From: Pelomonas caseinilytica
Lineage (GTDB): Bacteria; Pseudomonadota; Gammaproteobacteria; Burkholderiales; Burkholderiaceae_C
Direction of reading: 5' to 3'
NCBI RefSeq assembly: GCF_021353235.1
Contig: NZ_JAJTWT010000009.1
Span: 124,001 to 188,000 of the forward strand
Length of the DNA: 64,000 nt
A program made the position numbers and the translations under genes. Positions 42,610-51,954 of this stretch are shown one piece after another. How positions within the stretch are numbered: position 1 is the stretch's first letter; the number at the start of each line of letters is the position of its first letter. The notes beneath the pieces were generated by a model. That model saw nothing but the letters and a program-made list of their open reading frames with translations. It made no database searches and was not told the DNA's origin.

Positions 42610-43506
42610 ATGAGCCTGAGCTACAGCTACCGACACCTCTACTACTTCTGGGCCGTGGCCAAGGAGGGGGGGCTGACACGCGCGGCGGAGAAGCTCGGGC
42701 TGTCGGTGCAGACCGTCTCGGCCCAGGTGCGCGAGCTGGAGCAGGCCCTGGGCGCAGCGCTGCTCAAGCCCGCCGGCCGGGGCCTGGCGCTGACCGAGGC
42801 CGGCCGCGCGGCGCTGGACGTGGCCGACCAGATCTTCTCCCTCGGCGAGACCCTGCCCGAACGCGTCCGTGAAGCGGTGGACGTGCCCACCGTGCGCCTG
42901 GCCGTGGGCATCTCCGACGGCCTGCCCAAGCTCGTGGCCCAGCGGCTGCTCGCGCCCATCCTGGACACGCCGCAGCTGCGCCTGCTCTGCCACGAGGATG
43001 AGTTCGACGACCTGCTCGGCGACCTCGCTCTGCACCGCCTCGACGTCGTGCTGGCCGACCGGCCGGCGCCGGCCAACCCCAATCTCCGGGTCTACAGCCA
43101 TTCGCTGGGCAGTTCGCCCATCGCCTGGTATGCCCACCCCCGCTGGGCCGAGGCGGCGGCGCGCGACTTCCCGCGCTCGCTGGCCGACGTGCCGCTGCTG
43201 CTGCCCACGGCCCATGCCGCCCTGCGGCCCCGGCTGGACCAATGGTTCACCGGCCTGGGCCTGCGGGTGCGAGTGACCGGCGAGTTCGAGGACAGCGCGC
43301 TGCTCGCCACCTTCGGCAGCGAGGGCCTGGGCGTGTTCCCGGCGGCCCTGGCGGTGGATGACGCGCTGACGGCCCGTTACGGCCTCGTCAACGTGGGGCT
43401 TGCCGAGGGCCTGGCCGAGCAGTTCTATGCCGTCGGCACCGACAAGAAGATCACCCACCCGCTGGTGCGCCGGCTGCTGCCGCAGCCGGGCGAGGGCGGC
43501 GGCTGA
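42610..43506 (+). CDS. LysR-family regulator, NhaR-like
   Basis: A 298-residue LysR-type regulator. The winged HTH fills residues 8-68 (HLYYFWAVAKEGGLTRAAEKL, VQTVSAQVRELEQALG, FKP-like LLKPAGRGLALTEAG). The effector domain follows, with VGISDGLPKLVAQRLL and GSEGLGVFPA. The wording YFWAVAKEGG and KPAGRGLALTEAG matches NhaR, the sodium-responsive activator of nhaA, but no antiporter gene is near. Its divergent neighbour is the Bax-inhibitor-like membrane protein, the likelier local target. The regulator type is certain, the signal is not. Confidence 0.88.
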   Translation: MSLSYSYRHLYYFWAVAKEGGLTRAAEKLGLSVQTVSAQVRELEQALGAALLKPAGRGLALTEAGRAALDVADQIFSLGETLPERVREAVDVPTVRLAVGISDGLPKLVAQRLLAPILDTPQLRLLCHEDEFDDLLGDLALHRLDVVLADRPAPANPNLRVYSHSLGSSPIAWYAHPRWAEAAARDFPRSLADVPLLLPTAHAALRPRLDQWFTGLGLRVRVTGEFEDSALLATFGSEGLGVFPAALAVDDALTARYGLVNVGLAEGLAEQFYAVGTDKKITHPLVRRLLPQPGEGGG

Positions 43507-43511
43507 CGGCC

Positions 43512-45077
43512 TCAGCCCAGGCGGAAGGCCGAGACGGCTTCGGCGAGCTTGTGTGCCTGCTCGCGCATGGACTGCGCGGCGGCGGCCGATTCCTCCACCA
43601 GCGCGGCGTTCTGCTGGGTCATCTGGTCGAGCTGGGTGACGGCCTGGTTGACCTGCTGGATGCCGTCGCGCTGCTCGCCGCTGGCGGCCGCGATCTCGCC
43701 GATCAGGTCGGAGACACGGCTGACGCTGGCGACGATGTCCTGCATCGCCTGGCCGGTCTGGGTGACGAGATGGGAGCCCTGCTCGACGGAGTCGACCGAG
43801 GCCCCGATCAAGGCCTTGATTTCCTTGGCCGCCTCGGCCGAGCGCTGGGCGAGGGAGCGCACCTCGCCGGCCACGACGGCGAAGCCGCGGCCCTGCTCGC
43901 CCGCCCTTGCCGCCTCGACCGCGGCATTGAGCGCCAGGATGTTGGTCTGGAAGGCGATGCCGTCGATGACGCCGATGATGTCGGAGATCTTGCGCGAGCT
44001 TTCGGTGATGCCCTGCATGCTGTCGGTCACCTGGGCCACCACCGCGCCGCCGCGCTGGGCCGCGGTCGCCGCCGAGGCGGCGAGCTGGTTGGCCTGGCGG
44101 GCGGTGTCGGCGCTCTGGCCGACGGCGCCGCTCATCTCCTCCATGGAGCTGGCGGTCTGCTGCAGGTTGGAGGCGGCCTGCTCGGTGCGCGAGGAGAGGT
44201 CCTGGTTGCCCTGGGCGATCTCGCCGGCCGCCGTCGAGATGGACTCGACCGAGGCGCGCACCTGGCCGATGGTGTCGCGCAGCGAGTCGACCATGGCCTG
44301 CATCTGGCCCATCAGGCTTTGCGCGGGCGCCGAGGACAGGCGGCGGCTCAGGTCGCCGCGGGCCACGTCCTGCATCGCCGCGATCACGTCGGCGGGGTCG
44401 CCGCCGAGCTGGCCCAGCACGCTGCGCGCGATGGCCACGCCCATCAGCACCATGGCCAGCAGCACCGCGGCGCCGATGCCGATCTGCTCGAGGGCGGCCC
44501 GCCACACCAGAGCCCGCACGTCGTCGAGGTAGAGGCCCGAGCCGACCATCCAGTTCCACCCGGGAATCTCCACGACATATTGCAGCTTGGCCACCGGCTC
44601 GGTGCCGCCGGGACGTGGGAAATTGGAGTCGGCGAAGGCCTTGCCCTTGCCGCTGCTGCGCAGGCTGGCGGCCATGTCCTGGATGGTCTTGCGGCCGTTG
44701 CCGTCGATGATCTTGTCCACCATGTTCTTGCCGGCCCATTCCGGCTTCATGGGGTGCATGACGCTCACGCCGTCCAGCGTCCAGGCATAGAAGTATTCGG
44801 TCTTGCCGTCGGCGCCGCCGTAGCGCGCCGTGCGCACGGCCTCGCGTGCCGCGGCCTGGGCCGCCTCCTCGCTCAGCTGGCCGCTGGCGGCCCGCTGCTG
44901 CAACTGCAGGACCTGCGTGGCCACGGACTGGACGGCCGTCTGCAGCACCTCGCGGCGGTTGTCCATGATGTCCTGATAGGCCTGCAGCGTGTTGATGGCT
45001 ACGAGCAGGACGATGCCTGCGACGGCGGTGCCCAGCATCAGGCCGACGCGGCGCCGGAAGCTCATCTGGTTCAGCAT
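43512..45077 (-). CDS. methyl-accepting chemotaxis protein with sCache-type sensor
   Basis: A 521-residue chemoreceptor. A transmembrane helix at about 13-30, a periplasmic single-Cache domain ([39 protein letters not shown]) at 35-190, a second helix near 195-215, HAMP, then the signalling hairpin with [20 protein letters not shown]. It lacks a C-terminal CheR/CheB pentapeptide. Such Cache_2 sensors often detect short organic acids. ATG 45077 follows AAGGGGACAAC. It is divergent from ivd, and the TTGACGT dyad lies between them, so ligand sensing could be linked to acyl-CoA use. Confidence 0.93.
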   Translation of the reverse strand: MLNQMSFRRRVGLMLGTAVAGIVLLVAINTLQAYQDIMDNRREVLQTAVQSVATQVLQLQQRAASGQLSEEAAQAAAREAVRTARYGGADGKTEYFYAWTLDGVSVMHPMKPEWAGKNMVDKIIDGNGRKTIQDMAASLRSSGKGKAFADSNFPRPGGTEPVAKLQYVVEIPGWNWMVGSGLYLDDVRALVWRAALEQIGIGAAVLLAMVLMGVAIARSVLGQLGGDPADVIAAMQDVARGDLSRRLSSAPAQSLMGQMQAMVDSLRDTIGQVRASVESISTAAGEIAQGNQDLSSRTEQAASNLQQTASSMEEMSGAVGQSADTARQANQLAASAATAAQRGGAVVAQVTDSMQGITESSRKISDIIGVIDGIAFQTNILALNAAVEAARAGEQGRGFAVVAGEVRSLAQRSAEAAKEIKALIGASVDSVEQGSHLVTQTGQAMQDIVASVSRVSDLIGEIAAASGEQRDGIQQVNQAVTQLDQMTQQNAALVEESAAAAQSMREQAHKLAEAVSAFRLG

Positions 45078-45110
45078 GTTGTCCCCTTCTCCGGGCGGCT
45101 CGTTGCTACA

Positions 45111-45128
45111 GTTGACGTTTACGTCAAC
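45111..45128. promoter_or_regulatory. TTGACGT palindrome between chemoreceptor and ivd
   Basis: GTTGACGTTTACGTCAAC is palindromic except for the central two bases. It lies 34 bases from the chemoreceptor start and 62 bases from the ivd start. It matches the dyads at 39728 and 52803. Unlike at icmF, I see no convincing -10 at 17-20 bases on either strand. Confidence 0.65.
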
Positions 45129-45189
45129 CAAAATGCCCGACGGTTCGGTTGTAACCGCGCCGTAACCGGGTGGGAAGGAGATATTCCGC

Positions 45190-46368
45190 ATGAATCTGCC
45201 CGGCCTCAACTTCCAGCTCGGTGAGGACATCGATGCCTTGCGCGACGCGGTGCGCGCCTTCGCCGACGAAGAAATTGCCCCTCGTGCGGCGGAGATCGAC
45301 CGCAGCGACCAATTCCCCATGGACCTGTGGCGCAAGATGGGCGAGCTGGGGGTGCTGGGCATCACCGTGCCCGAGCAGTACGGCGGCGCCGACATGGGCT
45401 ATCTCGCCCACATGATCGCCATGGAGGAGATCAGCCGTGCCAGCGCCTCGGTGGGCCTGTCCTACGGAGCCCACTCCAACCTGTGCGTCAACCAGATCAA
45501 GCGCAACGGCAACGAGGCCCAGCGCAGCAAGTACCTGCCCAAGTTGATCAGCGGCGAGCACGTCGGCGCGCTGGCGATGAGCGAGCCCGGCGCGGGCTCC
45601 GACGTCATCAGCATGAAGCTGCGTGCCGAGGACAAGGGCGGTTACTACCTGCTCAACGGCAGCAAGATGTGGATCACCAACGGGCCGGATGCCAACACGC
45701 TGGTGGTCTACGCCAAGACCGAGCCCGAGCTCGGCGCCCGCGGCGTGACGGCCTTCCTGATCGAGAAGGGCATGAAGGGCTTTTCCATCGCCCAGAAGCT
45801 CGACAAGCTCGGCATGCGCGGCTCGCATACGGGCGAGCTGGTGTTCCGGGACGTGGAGGTGCCGGCCGAGAACGTGCTGGGCGCGGTGAACGGCGGCGCC
45901 AAGGTGCTGATGTCGGGCCTGGACTACGAGCGCGCGGTGCTGACCGGCGGCCCCCTCGGCATCATGCAAAGCGTGATGGACAACATCGTCCCCTACATCC
46001 ACGACCGCAAGCAGTTCGGCCAGAGCATCGGCGAGTTCCAGCTCATCCAGGGCAAGGTGGCCGACATGTACACCGTGCTGCAGGCGGCGCGCTCGTTTGC
46101 CTACACGGTCGCGAAGAACCTCGACATGCTGGGCAGCGAGCACGTGCGCCAGGTGCGCAAGGACTGCGCCTCCGTCATCCTCTGGACGGCCGAGAAGGCC
46201 ACGTGGATGGCCGGCGAGGGCATCCAGATCTTCGGCGGCAACGGCTACATCAACGAGTACCCGCTGGGCCGCCTCTGGCGTGACGCGAAGCTCTACGAAA
46301 TCGGCGCGGGCACGAGCGAGATCCGCCGCATGCTCATCGGCCGCGAGCTGTTCGCCGAGACCCTGTGA
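45190..46368 (+). CDS. ivd: isovaleryl-CoA dehydrogenase
   Basis: A 392-residue flavoenzyme that oxidises isovaleryl-CoA to 3-methylcrotonyl-CoA in leucine breakdown. FAD/substrate blocks are [13 protein letters not shown] and [21 protein letters not shown]. The catalytic base is the helix-G Glu in GLDYERAVL near 254, and the usual Glu site reads [12 protein letters not shown], the pattern that separates isovaleryl- from straight-chain dehydrogenases. AAGGAGATATTCCGC precedes the ATG. It heads an operon (PLP dehydratase, carbonic anhydrase, aceK) whose promoter region holds the TTGACGT dyad. The carboxylase genes of the leucine pathway are not in the window. Confidence 0.95.
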   Translation: MNLPGLNFQLGEDIDALRDAVRAFADEEIAPRAAEIDRSDQFPMDLWRKMGELGVLGITVPEQYGGADMGYLAHMIAMEEISRASASVGLSYGAHSNLCVNQIKRNGNEAQRSKYLPKLISGEHVGALAMSEPGAGSDVISMKLRAEDKGGYYLLNGSKMWITNGPDANTLVVYAKTEPELGARGVTAFLIEKGMKGFSIAQKLDKLGMRGSHTGELVFRDVEVPAENVLGAVNGGAKVLMSGLDYERAVLTGGPLGIMQSVMDNIVPYIHDRKQFGQSIGEFQLIQGKVADMYTVLQAARSFAYTVAKNLDMLGSEHVRQVRKDCASVILWTAEKATWMAGEGIQIFGGNGYINEYPLGRLWRDAKLYEIGAGTSEIRRMLIGRELFAETL

Positions 46369-47306
46369 TGACCAACGTGAGCGTGAAGGCCCTGCACCAG
46401 AACACCCCGCTGCTGCGCGCGGCGCCCGGCCTCTTCGACCACCCCGAGGTCTGGTTCAAGATGGATGCCCTGCAGCCCAGCGGCAGCTTCAAGCTGCGCG
46501 GCGTGGGCCGGCTGGTGCAGCAGTCGGCGGCCGATGGCGCGAAGGCCATCGTCTGCGCGTCCGGCGGCAATGCCGGCTTCGCGGCCACGCACGCGGCCGT
46601 GGCCCTGGGATTGCCGGTGGCCATCGTGCTGCCGTTGACGAGCAGCGCGGCGGTGGCGGAGCGGCTGGCCGCCTGCGGCGCCGAGGTGCTGCGCCACGGC
46701 GCCGTCTGGGACGAGGCCCATGCATTCGCCGTCCGCCTGGCCGCCGAGCGCGGCGCGGCCTATGTGCACCCCTTCGACCACCCGCTGCTCTGGGCCGGCC
46801 ACTCCACGCTGGTGGACGAGGTCGTCGACGCCGGCATCGGCTTCGACGCCGTCGTCACGGCGGTGGGTGGCGGCGGGCTCTTCTGCGGCATCGTCGAGGG
46901 CCTGCGTCGCCATGGCCTCGGCCAGGTTCCGGTGATCGCGGTCGAAACCGAAGGCGCGGCCAGCCTGCATGCCGCCCTCGCCGCGGGCGAACCGGTCAGC
47001 CTGCCGGCCATCACCTCCATCGCCACCTCGCTGGGCGCGCGCCGCGTCGCGAACGAGGCCTTCGAGCGGGCCCGCTCGCACCCCACCCTGGCCGTGCAGG
47101 TCAGCGATGCCGAGGCGACCGCCGCCTGCCTGCGGTTCGCGCAGGCGCACCGCGTGCTGGTGGAGCCGGCCTGCGGCGCGGCGCTGGCGGCGGTGGACCG
47201 CCATGCCCGCGGTTTCAGGCGGGTTCTCGTCGAGGTCTGTGGCGGCATGGGCGTGTCGCTGGAACTGCTCCGTTCCTGGACGGAGCCCGCGACAATCAAG
47301 GCATGA
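46368..47306 (+). CDS. PLP-dependent serine/threonine dehydratase-like enzyme
   Basis: A 312-residue fold-type II PLP enzyme. The PLP lysine sits in SGSFKLRG near 40, the phosphate loop in AVGGGGLFCG near 165, and the substrate loop reads CASGGNAG. It resembles catabolic serine/threonine dehydratases (ammonia release to a keto acid) without a regulatory ACT domain, and is short like the liver-type serine dehydratase. The start codon overlaps the ivd stop in a TGATG junction, and the end overlaps the carbonic anhydrase start by four bases (ATGA), so all three are translationally coupled. Exact substrate unproven. Confidence 0.87.
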   Translation: MTNVSVKALHQNTPLLRAAPGLFDHPEVWFKMDALQPSGSFKLRGVGRLVQQSAADGAKAIVCASGGNAGFAATHAAVALGLPVAIVLPLTSSAAVAERLAACGAEVLRHGAVWDEAHAFAVRLAAERGAAYVHPFDHPLLWAGHSTLVDEVVDAGIGFDAVVTAVGGGGLFCGIVEGLRRHGLGQVPVIAVETEGAASLHAALAAGEPVSLPAITSIATSLGARRVANEAFERARSHPTLAVQVSDAEATAACLRFAQAHRVLVEPACGAALAAVDRHARGFRRVLVEVCGGMGVSLELLRSWTEPATIKA

Positions 47307-47980
47307 CCACGATGAACGACGACAAGCTCCGGGACCTGCTCGACAACAACCAGCGCTGGGCCGCCGACACCGAGGCGCGCGAGCCCGGTTTCTTCTCGCG
47401 CCTGCTCAAGCAGCAGACGCCGCAATACCTCTGGATAGGCTGCGCCGACAGCCGCGTGCCCGCCAACGAACTCGTCGGCCTGCTGCCCGGCGAACTCTTC
47501 GTGCACCGCAACGTCGCCAACGTCGTCGTGCACTCCGACCTGAACTGCCTCTCGGTCATGCAGTTCGCGGTGGACCACCTCAAGGTGCGCCACATCATCG
47601 TCGTCGGCCACAGCAACTGCGGCGGCGTGAGGGCCGCGCTCTACGACATGCGCGTGGGCCTGGTGGAGAACTGGATCCGCCACGTGCAGGACGTGCGCCA
47701 CGTGCACAGCGAATGGCTGGCCGGCGTGCCGGAGCCGCGGCGCGTCGACGCGCTGTGCGAGCTCAACGTGCTGGAGCAGGCCCGCAACGCCTGCCACACG
47801 ACCGTGGTGCAGGATGCCTGGTCGCGCGGCCAGGAGGTCGTCGTGCACGGCTGGGTCTACGGCCTGCACAACGGCCTGCTCGAGGACCTGCACATCACGG
47901 CCGCCGGCAGCGACGAGGTGGAAGGCGCCTATCGCCGCGCCTTGGCGGGCGTCAAGGCCCGCTACGCGACGGGCGGCTGA
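47303..47980 (+). CDS. can: beta-class carbonic anhydrase
   Basis: A 225-residue cytosolic zinc enzyme interconverting carbon dioxide and bicarbonate. The zinc ligands are in GCADSRVPANE (Cys, with the Asp-Arg dyad) and GHSNCGGVRAAL (His and Cys); HRNVANVVVHSDLNC and HGWVYGLHNGLLEDL are family landmarks. Sitting between a dehydratase and aceK in the ivd operon, it could supply bicarbonate for the biotin carboxylase steps of leucine and acyl-CoA metabolism; this is an inference. ATGA overlap with the preceding gene; aceK starts 24 bases downstream. Confidence 0.95.
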   Translation: MTTMNDDKLRDLLDNNQRWAADTEAREPGFFSRLLKQQTPQYLWIGCADSRVPANELVGLLPGELFVHRNVANVVVHSDLNCLSVMQFAVDHLKVRHIIVVGHSNCGGVRAALYDMRVGLVENWIRHVQDVRHVHSEWLAGVPEPRRVDALCELNVLEQARNACHTTVVQDAWSRGQEVVVHGWVYGLHNGLLEDLHITAAGSDEVEGAYRRALAGVKARYATGG

Positions 47981-48004
47981 AGCGGCGCCGTTAGAGTCGG
48001 GAGG

Positions 48005-49762
48005 ATGTTCCCGACCCGGCTCACGGACACGCGCGCCTTCGACATCGCCCAGGCCCTGCTGGGCGGCTTCGACCGCCACTACCGCCTCTTCCGCGCCGTC
48101 TCGGCCGAGGCCAAGGCCCGCTTCGAGCGCGGCGACTGGCCCGGCCAGCAGCGGGCGCAGGCCCTGCGCATCGAGTTCTACGACGCCCGCGTGGCCGAGG
48201 CCAGCGCCCTGCTGGAACGAAGCTTCGCCGCGTCGTCGCTGCCGATGGAGGTCTGGCAGCAGGTCAAGCTGCACTACATCGGTCTGCTGACCGACCACCA
48301 CCAGCCCGAGCTGGCCGAGACCTTCTTCAACTCGGTGTGCACGCGCATCCTGCACCACGCCTACTTCCACAACGAGTTCATCTTCGTGCGGCCGGCCATC
48401 TCGACGGAATACATCGAGAACGACGAGCCCGCCGCCCTGCCGACCTACCGCGCCTACTACCCGACGCCGGCCACGCTGCGCGAGACCCTGGCGCGCGTCA
48501 TCACCAACTTCCAGCTCGAGGGCGAGTTCGCCCACCTGGAGTGGGACGTGGAGCAGATCCTCGCCGCCGTGCAGCGCCAGCTCGGCGAGTTCCGCTGGCG
48601 CGCCAATTTCCAGCTGCAGGTGCTGTCCAGTCTCTTCTACCGGAACAAGGGCGCCTACGTCGTCGGCAAGATCATCAACGGCTTCTCCGAGACGCCCTTC
48701 GCCCTGCCCATCCTGCGGCGCGAGGTCGACGGCCGCTTCTTCGTCGACGCGGCGCTCTTCGGCGAGGACGACCTGCTCATCCTCTTCAGCTTCGCGCGGG
48801 CCTATTTCCTCGTCGACATGGAAGTGCCCAGCGCCTACGTGCAGTTCCTGCGCTCCATGATGCCGCGCAAGCCGCGCTCGGAGATCTACGCCGCCCTGGG
48901 CCTGCAGAAGCAGGGCAAGAACCTCTTCTACCGCGACTTTCTCTACCACCTCAGGCACAGCAGCGACCGCTTCCGCATCGCACCCGGCATCAAGGGCATG
49001 GTGATGCTCGTGTTCGACCTGCCGAGCTGGCCCTTCGTCTTCAAGGTCATCAAGGACTTCTACCCGCCGCAGAAGGACACCAGCCGCGAGCAGATCCAGG
49101 GCAAGTACCTGCTCGTCAAGAGCCACGACCGCGTCGGCCGCATGGCCGACACGCTGGAGTACACGCGCGTGGCCTTCCCGCGCCACCGCTTCGAGGAGGA
49201 ACTGGTGCAGGAGCTCAAGCACTACTGCCCCAGCCTCATCGAGGAAAGCGGCGACGACCTCGTCATCCGCCACCTCTACATCGAGCGCCGCATGGTGCCG
49301 CTCAACATCTACCTGCAGGAGGCCACGCCCGAGCAGATCGAGCGCGCCGTCATCGAGTACGGCAACGCCATCAAGGACCTCGTCGCGGCCAACATCTTCC
49401 CGGGCGACATGCTGTGGAAGAACTTCGGCGTGACCCGCCACGGCAAGGTCGTGTTCTACGACTACGACGAGATCGAATACCTCACCGACTGCAACTTCCG
49501 CCGCGTGCCGGCGCCGCGCAACGAGGAGGAGGAGATGAGCGGCGAGGTCTGGTGGCCGGTCGCGCCGCGCGACGTCTTCCCCGAGACCTTCGGGCCCTTC
49601 CTGCTCGGCGACCCGCGGGTGCGCGAGTGCTTCATGCGCCACCACGCCGACCTGCTCGATGCGGGCTTCTGGCAGGCCCACAAGGAACGCATCCTCGCGG
49701 GCCACGTGCACGACGTCTTCCCCTACGACGTCTCGCGGCGCTTCGCGCCGCCCCCGGTTTAG
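48005..49762 (+). CDS. aceK: isocitrate dehydrogenase kinase/phosphatase
   Basis: A 585-residue bifunctional enzyme that phosphorylates and dephosphorylates isocitrate dehydrogenase, switching carbon between the TCA cycle and the glyoxylate bypass. Full family length. Landmarks are [21 protein letters not shown], the nucleotide loop [22 protein letters not shown] near 328-345 and [17 protein letters not shown] near 480. GTCGGGAGG precedes the ATG. It is the last gene of the ivd operon and not beside aceA/aceB as in enterobacteria, so here its expression may follow the leucine/isovalerate regulator. Confidence 0.97.
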   Translation: MFPTRLTDTRAFDIAQALLGGFDRHYRLFRAVSAEAKARFERGDWPGQQRAQALRIEFYDARVAEASALLERSFAASSLPMEVWQQVKLHYIGLLTDHHQPELAETFFNSVCTRILHHAYFHNEFIFVRPAISTEYIENDEPAALPTYRAYYPTPATLRETLARVITNFQLEGEFAHLEWDVEQILAAVQRQLGEFRWRANFQLQVLSSLFYRNKGAYVVGKIINGFSETPFALPILRREVDGRFFVDAALFGEDDLLILFSFARAYFLVDMEVPSAYVQFLRSMMPRKPRSEIYAALGLQKQGKNLFYRDFLYHLRHSSDRFRIAPGIKGMVMLVFDLPSWPFVFKVIKDFYPPQKDTSREQIQGKYLLVKSHDRVGRMADTLEYTRVAFPRHRFEEELVQELKHYCPSLIEESGDDLVIRHLYIERRMVPLNIYLQEATPEQIERAVIEYGNAIKDLVAANIFPGDMLWKNFGVTRHGKVVFYDYDEIEYLTDCNFRRVPAPRNEEEEMSGEVWWPVAPRDVFPETFGPFLLGDPRVRECFMRHHADLLDAGFWQAHKERILAGHVHDVFPYDVSRRFAPPPV

Positions 49763-49812
49763 GAGAAGGCAGGCGAGGCCGCCGCGGCTGTGCTTGCTGT
49801 GTATGGAACCGG

Positions 49813-50181
49813 TCAGCCCTGCGCCGGCCGGAAGACGCGGATGCGGTGGCCGTCCGGATCGGCCGTCACGGCCGTGTAGCCGAAGTCCATGGCGGTGGCC
49901 GGCTGCAGCACCGGCCAGCCCGAGGCCTTCCAGGCGGCGACGGCCGCGTGGACCTCGTCGTCGCTGCCCACCGTGACGCCGATCTCGGCGCCACCGCCGC
50001 GCAAGCCGCTCGCCGGCTGCACGTCATGCGCGGCCCAAAGGCCGAGCATGGTCTTGTCGTTGAGCATGAACATCGCGAAGTTGGGGCTCTGCTCGACGGG
50101 CTCGCGGCCCAGCAGCGAACGATAGAAGAGCACGCTCTCGGCGGGGCTGTGGACGTAGAGGATGAGGCAGTCGGGTTTCAT
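49813..50181 (-). CDS. VOC (glyoxalase/bleomycin-resistance fold) protein
   Basis: A 122-residue small cytosolic protein with one beta-alpha-beta-beta-beta pair of the vicinal oxygen chelate fold: LILYVHSPAESVLFYRSLLG at the start, MLGLWAAHDV in the middle and TAVTADPDGHRIRVFRPAQG at the end. Such proteins are metal-binding lyases, dioxygenases or antibiotic-binding proteins; the metal ligands are not complete enough to choose. It stands alone, converging on aceK. Start ATG at 50181 is the only reasonable choice, with GGAGCACCGCC upstream. Confidence 0.85.
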   Translation of the reverse strand: MKPDCLILYVHSPAESVLFYRSLLGREPVEQSPNFAMFMLNDKTMLGLWAAHDVQPASGLRGGGAEIGVTVGSDDEVHAAVAAWKASGWPVLQPATAMDFGYTAVTADPDGHRIRVFRPAQG

Positions 50182-50288
50182 GGCGGTGCTCCGGTGTGTG
50201 GATGCCGTGCATGCTCGGCGGCTGAGCTGTCAAGGCCTGTCAGCAGGCCACAATGCCGCCTCGATCCGATCCTGACCCTGACTCCACC

Positions 50289-50531
50289 ATGAGTGACACC
50301 CGCCCCGAGCTGCCCGACCACCTCAGCGTCGACCCGCGCAGCCCCCACCACGTCGCCGCCGTGTTCGAGCACGACATCGGCATCCGCTTCAACGGCAAGG
50401 AGCGCCACGACGTCGAGGAATACTGCATCAGCGAAGGCTGGATCAAGGTGCCGGCCGGCAAGACGCTGGACCGCAAGGGCCGGCCGCTGACCATCAAGCT
50501 CAAGGGGCAGGTCGAGGCCTTCTATCGTTGA
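50289..50531 (+). CDS. DUF3297 family small protein
   Basis: An 80-residue protein of the DUF3297 family, which lacks an assigned function. Recognisable segments are LPDHLSVDPRSPHHVAAVFE, GIRFNGKERHDVEEYCISEG and GKTLDRKGRPLTIKLKGQVE. ATG 50289 (MSDTRPELPDHL) is the usual start; the earlier in-frame codon at 50253 is within the promoter gap shared with the divergent VOC gene. It converges on the P450 gene 13 bases later. The strong conservation of such a short sequence supports a real product. Confidence 0.85.
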   Translation: MSDTRPELPDHLSVDPRSPHHVAAVFEHDIGIRFNGKERHDVEEYCISEGWIKVPAGKTLDRKGRPLTIKLKGQVEAFYR

Positions 50532-50543
50532 CCTGTCTGCCGC

Positions 50544-51896
50544 TCAGCGGCGAGGCGCCAGTTTCAGCGTCAGCCCGCCTTCCGGCCGCAAGGTGACGGC
50601 CATGCGGGGCCTGGGCGCCGCTGGCCCGACCGGACTCAGCTCGAAGCGCTGCAGCACCAGGGCGGCGATCAACGTCATCTCCAGCATCGCGAAATGCTGG
50701 CCCAGGCAGACCCGCGGCCCCAGGCCGAAGGGGATGTAGGCCCCGCGGGGGATGTCGTCGGGCGCCTCCGGCAGGAAGCGCTCGGGGCGGAAGCCATCGG
50801 GCTCGCGCGGCCACCAGCGCGGGTCGCGGTGCAGCAGCCAGGGCGTCACGCGCACGAGGGTGCGCGCCGGCAGCCGCACGCCGCCGAGCGTGACCTCGCG
50901 CGTCAGCCGCCGCGTCAGCATGGCCGCCACCGGCGGGTACAGGCGCATGGCCTCCTTCAGCGTGGCGCCGAGGAAGGGCAGGGCGCCGGCATCGTCGGCC
51001 GACGGCACCCGCCCGGCCAGCAGCGTGTCGACCTCGGCCCGCGCCCGCGCCTGGGCCTCGGGGTGGGCCGCCATCAGCCAGCTCCACCACAGCAGCGCCG
51101 TCGCGCTGGTCTCATGGCCGGCCTGGAAGCTCACCATGCACTGGTCGTAGACCTCCTGTGGCGACAGGGCCTCGCCCGTGGCCTCGTCGCGCAGGCCCAT
51201 CAGCATGCCGAGCAGGTCGGCGCGCGGCTCGGCGCTGCCCCGGCGGGCGGCGATGTGGCCACGCAGCAGTCCATGCATCAGCCGGTTCGCGCGGCGCTTG
51301 GCCGCCTTGCCGGGCAGGGGCAGCCAGTCGGGCAGGGTGACGGGCCAGAACATCTCCGCCAGCGCGGTTTCGCTGAGCACCTGCACCGCCTCGGCCGCCG
51401 CCGCCGTGTCGGCCCCGATGGGGCGGCTGAACAGCGTGCGGGAGATGACGTCCATGGTCAGGTGGCTGAAGAGTCCGTCCATCGCCACCTCGCCGGCCGC
51501 GACGCCGGCCAGGCCCGCCACGGCGGCCTCGGTCATCAGGGCCGCATAGCCGGCCACGCGCCGCGGCGTGAAGGCCTGCATCAGCATGCGGCGCTGGCGC
51601 TGCCAGGTGGCGCCCTCGGTCACAAGCACGGACTGGCCCATCAGCTCGGCGAACACCTCCGGCCCGCGCTCCCAGCGGACCAGCGCGTCGGCATGCTCCA
51701 CCATCACCTCGCGGACGAGTTCGGGGTCGAAGACGTCGACGGCGCGCTCGCCGAGGACGCGCTGGGCCACGAAGTCGCCCAGCGGGCGCTGGGCGGCGAT
51801 GACGGCGAGGTAGTCGCGCCGCATCGCGGCGAGCACGGGCAGGCCCCACCAGCGGACGGGGTGGGCGGGAAGGTCGTCGAGGGTCAGCGTGGTCAT
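50544..51896 (-). CDS. cytochrome P450
   Basis: A 450-residue soluble bacterial P450 monooxygenase. The I-helix oxygen-binding motif is AGHETSATALL near 270, the ExxR pair KEAMRLYPP near 325, and the haem-binding loop FGLGPRVCLGQHFAMLE near 400 supplies the cysteine ligand. The loop and overall length recall fatty-acid hydroxylase-type P450s. No ferredoxin or reductase gene is adjacent, so electron partners must come from elsewhere. ATG 51896 starts MTTLTLDDLP; the longer frame overlaps the divergent AraC gene. A 58-bp gap separates the two starts, so the AraC protein may regulate it. Confidence 0.94.
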   Translation of the reverse strand: MTTLTLDDLPAHPVRWWGLPVLAAMRRDYLAVIAAQRPLGDFVAQRVLGERAVDVFDPELVREVMVEHADALVRWERGPEVFAELMGQSVLVTEGATWQRQRRMLMQAFTPRRVAGYAALMTEAAVAGLAGVAAGEVAMDGLFSHLTMDVISRTLFSRPIGADTAAAAEAVQVLSETALAEMFWPVTLPDWLPLPGKAAKRRANRLMHGLLRGHIAARRGSAEPRADLLGMLMGLRDEATGEALSPQEVYDQCMVSFQAGHETSATALLWWSWLMAAHPEAQARARAEVDTLLAGRVPSADDAGALPFLGATLKEAMRLYPPVAAMLTRRLTREVTLGGVRLPARTLVRVTPWLLHRDPRWWPREPDGFRPERFLPEAPDDIPRGAYIPFGLGPRVCLGQHFAMLEMTLIAALVLQRFELSPVGPAAPRPRMAVTLRPEGGLTLKLAPRR

Positions 51897-51954
51897 GCCG
51901 CCATGCTGCGCGCCCGGGGCCCGGCCGGTCTTGAACGAATGCGACACTGGCCGC

